Positions 40,501-51,900 of a stretch of DNA of 64,000 nucleotides are shown here, piece after piece; position 1 is the stretch's first letter, and every line of letters begins with the position of its first letter. The translations under genes and the position numbers were made by a program. The notes beneath the pieces are model-generated. The model ran no database searches. It worked only from the letters and a program-made list of their open reading frames with translations, and had not been told where the DNA came from. This DNA is from Pratylenchus scribneri. Its lineage: Eukaryota > Nematoda > Chromadorea > Rhabditida > Pratylenchidae. The stretch is taken from the NCBI GenBank assembly GCA_030063045.1, contig JAQSEB010000020.1, forward strand, positions 186,001 to 250,000, in the 5' to 3' direction.

Positions 40501-41501
40501 TTTTTAATTTGCATTTATTAATTTTTTTTGACATTTTTCGATCCATGGTTCTTTTTTTTACTATTAACCAGTCCTTGAATTTTTAGCTGGTTATAAAAGG
40601 TTTTTAAAACCTGGTAGAAACGTAGAGCTTTTTGGATAGGTAGAAAATTTAAGGTTTTTAGTCAAATAGAAAACTTAAATAAGGTCTTTTTCTTTTTAAT
40701 AGTATAAAAAATGTACTGTTTTTAGTCACATAGAAATTAAGGTTTTTTTAGTAAGTCTAAGTTTTTTAAAACTGGTTATAAACTCAAGGTTTTTGGTTTA
40801 GTAGGAAAACTTTAAGATTCTAGCCATAAAAATCGTGTTTTTCGGGTAGAAAACTTTAATCAGGAGAAAACTTTATTAGATTTTTTAATCATTGTAAAAT
40901 TTCAAATTTTTATAATTTTTAAAAACCTGAAAAGCATTGCTCAAAGATGCCTGGAAGCCTTGCGGTGCAAACAACGGAAAGGGAGGCGATGTGGAATAGA
41001 TGGCCGCATTTGAGGTTGGCGGTGTTCCATGATGCAATGCGGTCAACGAGTCAACAAGGCCACCACCACCACCACCACCGGATGAGGCTTCATTTACAAA
41101 TGATTTTTGGTCGCGTGCACTGAAACTGCCCGGCGTTGAGGCCAACACATTTTCCAGCATTTGATGGCAGAGGCCCGACTGTTCCCCACTCCGTGGCGAC
41201 ACCATCATTGCACCATAGTGTGGACCACGGGCTTGGACCATGATTGGATTGCTGACGGCATGTTCTGCAAATAGAAAATGGATGAAAATTTGGATTATTT
41301 TTTGTTATAGATTTGGATGGATTATCGATTTTATTGATTAAAATTAACAAAAAATTTGAAATTTTTAGCTTTGTTTATATAAAATTTTATTAATTCTTTA
41401 GGCTTTTACTTTTTTGGTCTTTGACTTTTTATGTAAATTCCCCAAAAAACCACAACAAAACCTGATCTTGAAGCGTTGGCGCTTGTTTCAGCGGTTGTCA
41501 T
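34531..41501 (-). CDS. Pumilio-family (PUF) RNA-binding protein
   Basis: Translational repressor that binds UGUA-containing 3' UTRs. Twelve exons: 41462-41501, 40927-41264, 40282-40486, 39496-39723, 38528-38771, 37984-38101, 37167-37385, 36816-36887, 36592-36671, 35877-36119, 35178-35350, 34531-34748, giving 725 residues. Starts [13 protein letters not shown]. The N-terminal 310 residues are low-complexity (poly-Gly, Gln, His, Pro). The PUM-HD follows ([17 protein letters not shown]) with eight repeats whose base-reading residues are SRFIQ, NYVIQ, CRVIQ, NHVVQ, CRVIQ, NYVIQ, SNVIE and NYVVQ, the same code as human PUM1. It ends with an Asn/Gly-rich tail. Introns hold 46-bp-repeat elements and SINE-like copies. 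A run of 14 Gs lies about 35 bp beyond the stop (34481-34494). Confidence 0.95.
35450..35815 (+). repeat. 46-bp-repeat inverted element, ~3 units (PUF intron)
   Basis: Left arm ATACCCAAAATTGGATAGAG through GCATTGAATGGTATATAATT, about three units, and a diverged right arm with ATGATGCGTCTTAATTAAAT. Confidence 0.85.
36185..36520 (+). repeat. tRNA-derived SINE-like repeats, family A (two copies)
   Basis: Two head-to-tail units in a PUF intron. The first has GGTCTCGGGTCGAATCCGCTT and the second CAGGTTCGAATCG, each followed by the family tail (TTTATACATTTTTA, then ACAGTAAATTTCTA). Confidence 0.6.
36945..37150. repeat. MITE-like element with CTATTAGTA/AGCCCC terminal words
   Basis: In the PUF intron 36888-37166, CTCTAATAGTAACCCC at the left is mirrored by GGGACTACTAATAGAG at the right. 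Same family as 7265-7790 and 38235-38410. Confidence 0.5.
37730..37815 (-). repeat. tRNA-like sequence (probable tRNA pseudogene)
   Basis: On the minus strand an A box TAGCTCAATTGG and a B box GGGTTCGACCCC occur at tRNA-like spacing with TGC-type T-arm pairing. The presumed acceptor ends (GCTGACA and CACTAGC) pair poorly. It lies in a PUF intron. Confidence 0.45.
38235..38410. repeat. MITE-like element, TACCGTA...TTACGG/TAATTA family
   Basis: Starts TTACCGTATTTTTTCTATTAGTAACC and ends GGCTTCTATTAGAGTG...GAGTAATTATG inside the PUF intron 38102-38527. Related to the elements at 7265-7790 and 36945-37150. Confidence 0.5.
39780..40255 (+). repeat. 46-bp-repeat inverted element, ~6 units (PUF intron)
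   Basis: About six units, some with CTGTTT for CGGTTT, between the two family arms. Confidence 0.9.
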
Positions 41502-41689
41502 TATTTATTTATATATGTCGTTGTTGTTTTTATGTACAATTCGCTGCTGCTCTTCTTTCGCCTTTTCTACAATAAATATTCTTTTCTACACAATATTTGT
41601 TGTTGTTTCCTCTAAAAGATCAAAAATTATTGTTGGTTATTGCGGGTAAACAAAACAATAAACAAAGTTTTGCGATAAAATGTTCGCGA

Positions 41690-41905
41690 TATAATGAAAT
41701 GAATTATGAAAGTTAAGATTTCAAGGTTTAATGAATAATAAGATTAAGGTTTCACGGTTTAATGAATAATAAAACTTAAGGTTTCATGGTTTAATGAATA
41801 ATTAAACTTAAGGTTTGATGGTTTAATAAATAATCAAACTTAAGGTTTGATGGTTTAATAAATAATCAAACTTAAGGTTTGATGGTTTAATGAATAATTA
41901 AACCT
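41690..41905. repeat. 32-bp minisatellite upstream of the PUF gene
   Basis: About six tandem copies of a unit near AAGGTTTGATGGTTTAATAA plus ATAATCAAACTT, starting about 190 bp upstream of the PUF ATG. Confidence 0.85.
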
Positions 41906-42099
41906 AAGGTTTCGCAATCATATAATGGATGATAAACTTTTAGTTTTACAAAAGTTAAAGTTAAGGTAATCGATGTTGAATGCATTAAAGATTAATAAAA
42001 TGTACCAAACAAAAGCATTAAAAATAACTTGGAAAATGTCCAAGATTTCGCAATGCAAAATGAAAGACCACAAAATTCTTTGGCCAAGGGAAAATGGGG

Positions 42100-43850
42100 C
42101 CAAAGTGCGTGCAAATAACGCTCATTTACCTAGCTAACAACCACTACATCCTTGTTTTCAAAACAACCACAAAAAGGGGAGGAAGAAAAAGCCGCAGCGG
42201 CTTTATTTTGCCAAATTTGGCAGCAAATGTGCTGTTTTTTACAGCATTTGTATAGTACAAAAAGGGAGCGAAGTGAATGGAGTGGATTATGGGGGTCGAA
42301 GTGAAAAAGAGAAAAGGTGCGGGAATAGGCTCTCTGCCGGCTGCCGCTTGGAGCGGAGCAAGGAAGGAAGGAAGAGGTGAGCGGACAATGTTGTTGATGA
42401 AAACATTGTCAGCCTATTCGGCCACTGTTGGCAGCCGGCTCCACATTCTCTTCCAGCAGCCGAGAAGGCTCGACTCTCTTAAACCACCAGCAGCCGGTGG
42501 CCATGGCCAAAGTGGCTGCCATTTCTGCGCCTTATCTATCACATAATCCCGCTTACTAAAACCTTAAGTTTCTATCTCATATTAAGATAGAAAATGTGAA
42601 TCCTATCCTATTTTTTCACTTATTCCCTCTCTCTGGTCTCTGCCACCCTCTCTGATGCCTCTCTTTCTCTTCACTCTATCACGAGTTGGTTTGGGTAGTC
42701 AATCGGTGGCTCTTGGGCCACAAATAAAATGATGAGAGAGAAAAGGTTGAGGAAACTAAAAAAAATTAGGAAAGTGGGAAAATGTTGGTCGACCAAAAAT
42801 ATTATATTTTTAGACTGGAAGGAAGGGGTGGGGGAAAAACGCTCGAGGGGCAAAGTGAGTGGGTATCGCCGCCGTATAAAAATAGGACAGGGAAAAAATT
42901 GGCCTGCTCCCAGCAGCCAGCCCCAACACAGTCAGTTGACTACAAATGGCGGCGGCTGATATGGATGGAAGAGCGCGTTTTGGGACGAAATGGTAAACAA
43001 AAAACCCCATAGAAATCGGCAAATATATTAAGGAAGAAGAGAAGAGGTAAAAGTGAAAATGTCGACGGGGTAAAAGTGAAAGGGAAGAAAAAGTCAAGAA
43101 AATGGCGGCTCTCAGAGTTGGAGAGCAGAAGGGAAAATTGAAAAAGGTACTCTGTGTCGGGCACACAGAGCAGAGTTTTAGAAGGCAACATTGTTGGGTT
43201 GCTTTTTGGGGAGCGAGAAGGGCAATAAAAATGGTTTTGGGTTGGGGAAAAGAATGTGAAGAGTTTGGTTTTGGGCGCTTATCTTCAAGTCGCAACTCCC
43301 ATAGAAGAAGGGAATGAAAGGGAAAATGATGAGTTTGTGGGAAAGGCTAATGCACTATATTTACGTGCACTAAAGGTCAGAGAAAGTGGCCATGCTCTAC
43401 TGAAGATGGCGATGGATGAAAGAAGGAATGCGTTTTCGTAACGCGAAATTTTGTATAGGTGGGAAAAACGAGTTCCCGAAAATTGTGAAAATACATTTTT
43501 TGGAATGGAAATTTTGAAATCATTCCAAATTATCTAGATTGATCTAGAATACCGTGGAGAAAACTATTATGTTTTTTTTTTAATTTCACTCGACGCCCTA
43601 TGGCGTTCGCCAAAATTTTAGTTTTTAAAAAGGTGAAAAACCTTGAAATCTTGAGCGAGAAACCTTGATTATTATGGGGGTCATGGATTTAGCAATTTTG
43701 TCAGACAATATTTAGTATTTACACAGCTTTATGTCATTAAATTAAAAATTAATTTAAAATTCACCTCAACCTCGATGACATTAAAAAGATATTATTGAGC
43801 AAAAATTATGCAATCCAATCAATGCAAATAATCGATAAAAATTTTTTTAA
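42100..43850. other. Gene-free, less AT-rich, purine-skewed stretch
   Basis: The + strand is rich in GGAAG/GAAAGGG words and GC content is well above the introns. Open frames on both strands are low-complexity and lack splice context. Best read as the 5' regulatory region or untranslated leader of the PUF gene, but nothing specific was recognised. Confidence 0.4.
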
Positions 43851-44238
43851 CTTTATTCATAACCATTTTTAACAACAATCGATGGAAAATGGTGTCCATC
43901 TTTGGTGAAATATTCTCCTATAAACTTGGAAAAGGCCATAAACAATTTTTGAATTTTAGAATTAAAATTTTGGTTTTTTGATTTTTGTAAAAAAAATATC
44001 CATCTTCTCCGCTCTTTTCCAGCTGATAGGAGAACATTTGATTTTGGAGGGCAATAATCAAGGATAGAAAAGAAATGATGATGGGTGGTATTGGATGATT
44101 TTGGTGGATTGTTTTTCTTTGGAAGATGCCGCTTCATCATTTTGATTTTGATTGGATTTTTTGTAATTGCAGTCATCTATTTTTGTCATCTCATCTTCAA
44201 TTCCTCTTCCATTCTCGGCCCTCGGCGCTGTGCACTGC

Positions 44239-44609
44239 TCACTTCTTTTGGGCACGGCGCTTACGCTTCAGACGACGCATTCTCTTCTTTCGCCACTGAA
44301 AATTTTGAAATATTTAATGTTGTGGAAGATTAGTTTTTAAGGTAAATATTCATATTATGAATATGTCTTCCTTGGGCTTAATCTTCCGATGAGAGCCTAA
44401 ACTCTTCCTATAGGCTTAATCTTCCGATGAAAACTTAAACTCTTCTTATAAGCTTAATTATCCGAATAAAGCACATTTTCCTATTAAGAAGGATACTCAT
44501 CCGGAAGAATTTAAGGTTTCTTGCTTATTCGACAAGTAATTAGATAATCTCGAATAGTTTACAATTTTACCAATTTTAATTATCAAAACTAGCAAACCTT
44601 TGCTCGCAT
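44239..44609 (-). CDS. rpl-41: Ribosomal protein eL41, copy A
   Basis: Two exons: 44598-44609 (MRAK) and 44239-44295 (WRKKRMRRLKRKRRAQKK), giving 22 residues. The sequence matches the highly basic single-helix protein eL41, which sits at the ribosomal subunit interface. The usual protein is 25 residues ending in RxRSK; here the tail is replaced by AQKK and is three residues shorter. The splice junction is phase 0 after the fourth codon, with donor AAG|GTTTG and acceptor TTTTCAG. It is a tandem duplicate of 45015-45567; coding and early 3' UTR sequence are nearly identical. Confidence 0.93.
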
Positions 44610-45014
44610 TTTCCTCTCTACTCTTTCTTGTGAATTGGCTTTGAAGAGCAGACCACAGACCAGTGAATTTGTTCGCTCGGTGTTGTTTCTGGTTTGACAG
44701 TGAAAAGTGCTTTGCTGCTTGCTTAAAATTATTTTAAAAATTTGAGATTAATCAATTGAATGGTAAATAAATATTTGGTCCATTAAACCTTGAAAATTAT
44801 AAATAAAAAATTACATTTTTTAACAAGGAAGTTTTTAACAAATTTTTCAAAAACAACAACAGATTATGAGGAAATCGAGATGATTGGAAATGAGAAGTCA
44901 TTTATGGTGAACTTTATTGATGGTTTTTCTTTGGATTTAATCATAAATTGGTGCCATCTTCTTGCTCTTCAATTCCTCTTCCATCCTCGGCCCTCTTCTG
45001 GCGCTGTGCACTGT

Positions 45015-45567
45015 TCACTTCTTTTGGGCACGGCGCTTTCGCTTCAGACGACGCATTCTCTTCTTTCGCCACTGAAAATTTGGAAAATGTTAATTATTCA
45101 TCGATGTTATTTTAAAATTATTGGGTGAAGTGAAGTAGGCTATATGGCTCAATATCGAATATCGATTACTTATTCATTTTCCGGAAAGCTAACTAACTTG
45201 TAAGAACTAGTAGGTTTATGTGTCAGAAATTTGCAAAAATAAGAGGAGGAGGAACCTTCAATCGACATGGTAAATCTTCTTCATAAATCCTAGAGAGCCC
45301 TAAACGTAACCCTAGTCTAAACCCTAACATAAGAGCTGGGCTGTAGAAATAATTTGGGTACTAGTGCAGTTTACGGGATGGAAAGATAAAAGGATGAAGA
45401 AGGGTGAAGGGGAATAAGATGATCCTCAACTTCATCTCTTCTTCATCATCAATCATCATCCTTGCCCTTTTCCTTCCATCCCGTAAATTGCACTAGTACG
45501 TACCATTATTTTGTAGCTTTGATTTATTTTTTTAATCAATAATAAAAATATGAACCTTTGCTCGCAT
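45015..45567 (-). CDS. rpl-41: Ribosomal protein eL41, copy B
   Basis: Exons 45556-45567 (MRAK) and 45015-45071. The predicted 22-residue protein is identical to copy A, with the second exon differing only at synonymous positions (CGA for CGT before the final basic cluster). The intron between them is longer (484 bp) and contains a 142-bp MITE. Copy B lies upstream of copy A on the same strand, with about 405 bp between genes. Shared GAGGAATTGAAG words downstream of both stops show the duplication included the 3' UTR. Confidence 0.93.
45358..45499. repeat. 142-bp MITE in the eL41-B intron
   Basis: Terminal inverted repeats GTACTAGTGCAGTTTACGGG at the left and CCCGTAAATTGCACTAGTAC at the right, continuing into GATGGAAAG/CTTCCATC. 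The interior consists of complementary GAAGAAGG and CATCATC stretches. Confidence 0.8.
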
Positions 45568-45969
45568 TTTCCAAGCTCACAATCAGAGAAGTAGTTGTTG
45601 TTTATGGATGTGCAACCTCAGCAATATTCTGTCGCTCAAAATTCAAATGAACAATTGTTGAAATTGATTATCTGCTAAAAAAGTTAAAATGTGATAAATA
45701 ATGAAATTAATAAAATTGTTTCAATAATAAATGGCATTTAGACCATATGAAAACAAAAATAAAAAGTTTGTCATTTAATAAATAGTCAATATAAAGCTTA
45801 TTGATTGGTATGGTATCCGTATAATTTGACGAAATTATGTTGTAAAAGTGAAAGGGAAAATCGAATAGAGGAGGTTAAAAGATAAAAATTTTGAAAGACA
45901 ATTTTCTAATAAAAATCAATATTTGTCATCTTTTCGGTGCATTTCTTCTTCATCCTTCTCTCGTTGAGG

Positions 45970-48900
45970 TCACAGCATCCTTGAACTTAAACTTCCACCA
46001 TTCAGTGTGCCATTCTGCTGCTGTTGCGGATTAATTGCCGGTGGTGAATGTTGTAGGGCATAGGCGGCCATCAGCTGGCAAAGTTGCGAATGCACAATGG
46101 CAGCATAGGCAAAATTGTTTCGACGGGCACTTGGCGGTGATTTTTGTGGTTCATCCTTCTGCCTTTGTTGCGATGCGTCCCTGTCTTTCATTGTTGCGGC
46201 GGTTGCTTGGAAAAAGCCACCTCCTAGGCCCATTCCACGAACACTTCTTGCCGAAATTGCGCCTTCTTCCAATTGTATTCCTCTGCTTCTTTGCTGTTGT
46301 TGTTGAATTCGTCGTTCGTAAAGTTCAGCCTGGGCCAGCCGGTGGCGAAGACCACGCCGAATTAGTTGCTCAAATTCATCTTGGCCAATGCTCTCCGCAA
46401 ATCCATCAATTTGGGTCTTGACTTTGTTGAGCAACTGAAAATGTAAAGTGAGAATCTATTTATAGTTTTTATTTTAATTTGGAATTGGAAACATTGAAAT
46501 TATCGAAAAAAGAGTAAATAATACCAAAATAATTATAAAGGTTTAATGGTTTTTCCTACATTCCCAAACCCCAATTGGATAGAGCTGGTCAAGACGCATT
46601 GAATGGTATATAATTTGTCATGGTTTGGTCAACAATTAAAGGGTATTAAACGGTTTAAACCAATTTTGGTTTGGTCAACAATTAAAGGGTATTAAACGGT
46701 TTAAACCCATTTTGGTTTGGTCATCAATTAAAGGGTATTAAACGGTTTAAACCCAATTTTGGTTTGGTCATCAATTAAAGGGTATTAAACGGTTTAAACC
46801 CAATTTTGGTTGGTTTAATGGTTAAAAAATAATTAAGTTATAAAACTAAAAATATTTCCCACTTTCAAAAATTGTTCTTAAAAATTTAAACCCACATCAG
46901 TAATTCGCATCAAAGCTTTTGAACGCAACGAGTCCACATATAGCAAATAGGTGGTCATTAGTGGTTGAGGATAGGAGAAGAGGGTGTTCAACACGCCAAT
47001 AAGTTGCATATTTGTGGCAAAATTGAATTCGGGCATGCGACTAAGCACGTCGAACAGTGATTCCAACAGAACACCAGCACCTTAAATTGTAAATTTAATT
47101 CGTTATTTATTCTAAATTGTTTTAGACTATTTTAGAAATTCGTGAAAATTTTTTCTTTAGTTAAATGGGTTACCCTCCGCTTTTGAAAAATTTAGGTCTC
47201 GGGTTCGAATCCGCTCAGATGAAGATAATTTTTTCGGGTTTTGTTTCCATTTTTATACATTTTACAGTACACTTTTAACGAATTGAACAAAAAAAACTAG
47301 TCTAAAACTGTGCTTATTTCCACTATTAATAATTTAAGAAATTCTTAAATAACCTTTCTCGTCTGTTGCAATCATTGGGAAGCTGCCACCCCCATTTCCA
47401 TTGTTATCTTTCACATCTTCTTTTGTTTTTTCGCTTTCATTTCCAGCCTCATCACCATTATTGCTGTTTAAATCCAATCGAAATGGGTTCGGCTCACTTT
47501 CGGATCTTCGTGCGGATTCGGCCTTTTCTCGACGCAATTCCTAAAAATATTTATTTAAAAATTTAATTTCTATTAAAAAAACCTCTAAATATTGCCATCT
47601 TGCATCAATCAGTGCAATGTTCTCTTCTATGGTTTTTGGCCGTCGTTGATGTGAATTATTTTTTGGCATGGGAATCGCATCTAATAATGCAATAAAATGG
47701 TCGCGACCCTGTAGTTAGAAAGATTTATAATATAATAATTTAATAAAAAATAATGAATTTTAGTAACATTTTGTTTTTATTATCCAAAAACCATAATTAT
47801 TCAAAAAATCTTAAGTTTTTATTATCCAAAAACTCCTAAGCTTTAAATCCAACTTTTTAATAGATAGAATATTTCACTTACTTTGCTTGCCAGCGACCAA
47901 TCCGTTCGAAAGATTGCCTCGGTCACCGGTGACTTTTGTGATTGTCTTATTTCCATTTCAGATGCCACCGACCCGGTTGGCCTAGCGCTATACGGTTGGG
48001 AAATATTGCTTCTGCTTCCATTCACATCATTTTGTAGAATATTTCTTCGGCAATTTTGCGCGTTTTCTTCTTGCGATTCCTCTTCCAAATTTCGACGGGA
48101 ACAACTTTCTGGGTCAGATTCGGAAACGCCCTCATAGGCAAATTGGAAATAGTCGAGCCGGGGATCGTTGGCTAATTCGGGACTTCTGAAATTGAAAATT
48201 TTTAGAATAGAAAAAATAAAAATCGAAAAGGTTCTAACGGTTCAAAGGTTGCCCTAAACCCATAAACCAGAACTCGAGACGCATTATTTGATAATGTTTT
48301 GGCTCGAGTTTAACCGATTCTAACTTAGTTTTGAACCATTAAACCAAAGATTGGTTTAAACTGTTTAATACCCTTTAATTGTTGACCAAACTATATCAAA
48401 TTATATACCATTCAATGCATTTTTAACCAGCTCTATCCAATTTTGGGTATATGGTTTGTGAATGTAGGAGGATAAATAAACTTCTTAAACTATTAGAATT
48501 ATTTTGGCATTTTTTTTTGAAAAATCTAACCCTTCTATTTTGATAGGAAAAAAGCCCCAAAAAACGTAAAACAAATTCCCCTACCTATCGCTGAAATCCT
48601 CCTGCGATGATGTCAAAGTGCCAATGTCCAATTGATTGAGTAGGTCTTCCTCTCGGATTGGCTCATCCTCCTGGCCCAACTCGTTCAAATTGGTCAAAAC
48701 GTCCGAGGAGCCGTCATCGTCGGCAGCCAACAAAGTGCCATGTCTTGACCTGTTGCTGTGTCCATAGCGATTCCAACCGGTGGAGGCGAATGAGGAACGG
48801 GCTGATGAGAGGCGGGTAAATGGCTGAAATTAGGGTGGGAGGAAATTAAAATATTAAAGTAATTGTTATTTGCAAGGGAGTGAATTTTCGGTGAAAAAAT

Positions 48901-51900
48901 GCCAAAATGGTCTATTTATTGTATTTTTCTAATGAACTTTTCACTTAAAAAATTGTTAAAATAGATAAAATATAGGTAAAATTCTGTCAAAAATAGGTTA
49001 AAAACCTATAAAAATTCACACCCTAAAATTAATTCTTACTTGCCGGGCAGATAGTAATTCATCGGAAGCTGAACTCAGCGTTTGCAACAGAATGTTTGGC
49101 ATATTCCCATCGTATTTGAGTTTCCAGCAGGCACAACTGCGCTCAAATTCTCGGACGGTTTCGCCGGTTTCACGCAAATATGCTTCGAATTGTTCTTCGG
49201 AACAGAGCTGAAAAATTTATAGATAAATATTTTTAAACTGACGAAGAAATAGTAATTTACAGTGAAATTAATTAAAATGGTTTAGGTATTTGTCTACATT
49301 TACAAACTATATACTATTGATTGGATGAAGCTAGTCAAAACGCATTGAATGGTATATAATTTGAATACTATTGTAGTTTAAGAGAGATAAAGATGATCAG
49401 GTCCAATGATCTAGACATAATCTTAAACCAATTGTCCAGGTCATTTACCTGGACATAATCTTAAACCAATTGTCCAGGTCATTTACCTGGACATAATCTT
49501 AAAGCAATTGTCCAGGTCATTTACCTGGACATAATCTTAAAGCAATTGTCCAGGTCATTTACCTGGACATAATCTTAAAGCAATTGTCCAGGCCATTTAC
49601 CTGGACATAATCTTAAAGCAATTGTCCAGGTCATTTACCTGGACATAATCTTAAAGCAATTGTCCAGGTCATTTACCTGGACATAATCTTAAAGCAATTG
49701 TCCAGGTCATTTACTTGGACATAATCTTAAAGCAATTGTCCAGGTCATTTACCTGGACATAATCTTAAAGCAATTGTCCAGGTCATTTACCTGGACATAA
49801 TCTTAAAGCAATTGTCCAGGTCATTTACCTGGACATAATCTTAAACCAATTGTCCAGGTCATTTACCTGGACATAATCTTAAAGCAATTGTCCGGGTCAT
49901 TTACCTGGACATAATCTTAAAGCAATTGTCCAGGTCATTTACCTGGACATAATCTTAAAGCAATTGTCCGGGTCATTTACCTGGACATAATCTTAAAGCA
50001 TTTGTCTATTATCCAAGGTAAATATTTTAATTCCCATAAATAATCCAAATTTCCCACCTCCAAAATTTGCCTAGTACAATCTGGGATGCATTTGAGATAA
50101 AATTTGGCCGCATTCAGTGAAATATTTGCATTGAATCGACGACTTTGAGTCCTCGTTTTCAGTGGGATGAATGGAATGAGATGTCGAAATACGGTGCACC
50201 AGAGTAAATCCTCGCACCTTAAATCCAGCAATGTTCGGACCAAAGAGAGTGTAACTCGGCAAAGCTGCAAAAATTAAAAATTGATTTTAATTGAAATATT
50301 TGAAGAAATAAATAATAAAACCGGGATGTTTCCTAAGTCAAATTTTTATTCTAATTACTGTATTTAGTATAGAAATGTATATTGTATATACTGTATAATT
50401 ATTAAAATAAATAAATGTGGGATCGAAAAATATTTTCCTCTAAACGGATTCGGAATTCGGACCCAAGACCTAAATTTGCAAAAGTCAAAGGTTTCCATTT
50501 AGGCTAAAAAATTTTCTATTGTTTCAGAAATGTACAGTAGAATGAATAAAATGCACAAAAGTGAACCGAAAAATTATTTTATCTTAAGCGGATTCGAACC
50601 CGAGACCTAAATTTTACAAAAAAAACGAAAGGTTATCCCATTAGGCTATAAAATATTTTTAAAATTTAAGCTTAGAAAATCCTCGTTAACTGACCCGTTC
50701 AGTGTCCTGCATTTTGAGCATCAAAACTTCCAGTAAATTCAAATCCTCCTCCAGCCGTTCACCATCCCCGTCGGCCAAGAGTACTTTGATGAAGGAATGA
50801 AGAAGGTCGGGCGACGAGATTGTGTCCACGCAAAGATGAAAGAATACAATGCGGGAACAGAGTTCGTCCTCCTTTGGTTCGGACTCAAATTATAGAACAA
50901 AATTATTGGGAGAAATTTTATATTTCGAAATATTTTTTTAATTTATAAATTTTCTAATAAAAATCTGAAAATTGATAATTTTTAGTCGTTTGGTAAAGTG
51001 GGGAGTTTTGGAGTTTAGGTAGGTGTAATTTGAAGGTTCGAAATCGAAACCCTGCTACGTCCCATAATTTATTTTTCGGAAAAGTTAATTTTTTTTAATT
51101 TTTCCTATTTTGGAGAACACTTTACAACTTTCTAACTATCCCATCTTTAATATTAACCTATTATTTTTAATATTTATGTCTAAATTTACCTCCAAAATCG
51201 ATGTTTTGAACACTCTGAGCAAGAAGCCAGTGTAAATGAATTGCGCAATTTGTCGTACAATGTCGGCATGAGCCACTTGAGCAACGGAATTGGCAAAGAG
51301 TAGTGCGTTGTGAAATTCATAGAGTTGTGGCTTAATTGTAGAAATTGAATTGGAAAAAAAATTTATTTAAAAACGAACCACTGCTTTCACATCGGCCACT
51401 TTCAATTTGTGCGATTCTTCCGGGTCTAGGCCAAGTTTGCTGAAAACGCATTTTGGGAGTTGAGAGAAGCAGGCAGAGAGGCCACCGGCAAGCACATGGC
51501 AGAAATCACTCTATAAATTTTAAATAATTAAATGAAATTTTTTGTGGAATTTTTTCTGGATTTTAATAAATAATTGAAGGATTCATCTTTAGTTACAAAG
51601 TTTGCAGCGTAGGTGTTGGGCTTAAGGATTGGATTCGGGTCAGGTTTGAGTTGGTTATGGTTATAAAGAAATCTTTGCAATTTTCGACCAAAGGGGAGAC
51701 CCGACTTTTTCAAAATTTGTGGGTCACGGATTCGATTCCACCCAAGAGTAGTTATTTTTTGGGGTTCAATAAGTATTTATATGTTTCTACTTACTCTAAA
51801 AGTTCATTTCTAGTCGAACTAGCCGAAATGCTTGTAACGAACTTTACCAAAAACTCATTAGTGTGTTATGGCCCCATCCCCATACCTTATGAACCACATA

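Noticed and set aside
42810..43295. 161-codon open frame on the minus strand
   Set aside because: Low-complexity Phe/Leu/Ser/Pro reading of a purine-skewed strand, overlapped by other open frames, with no splice context or family match.
43853..44176. 107-codon minus-strand frame downstream of eL41 copy A
   Set aside because: It overlaps the eL41 3' UTR region shared with copy B, is Lys/Asn-rich from AT bias, and has no recognisable domain.
49395..50010. CRISPR-like array (regular repeats with a palindromic core)
   Set aside because: Units are contiguous with no variable spacers, the setting is an animal intron, and there are no cas genes. It is a minisatellite.
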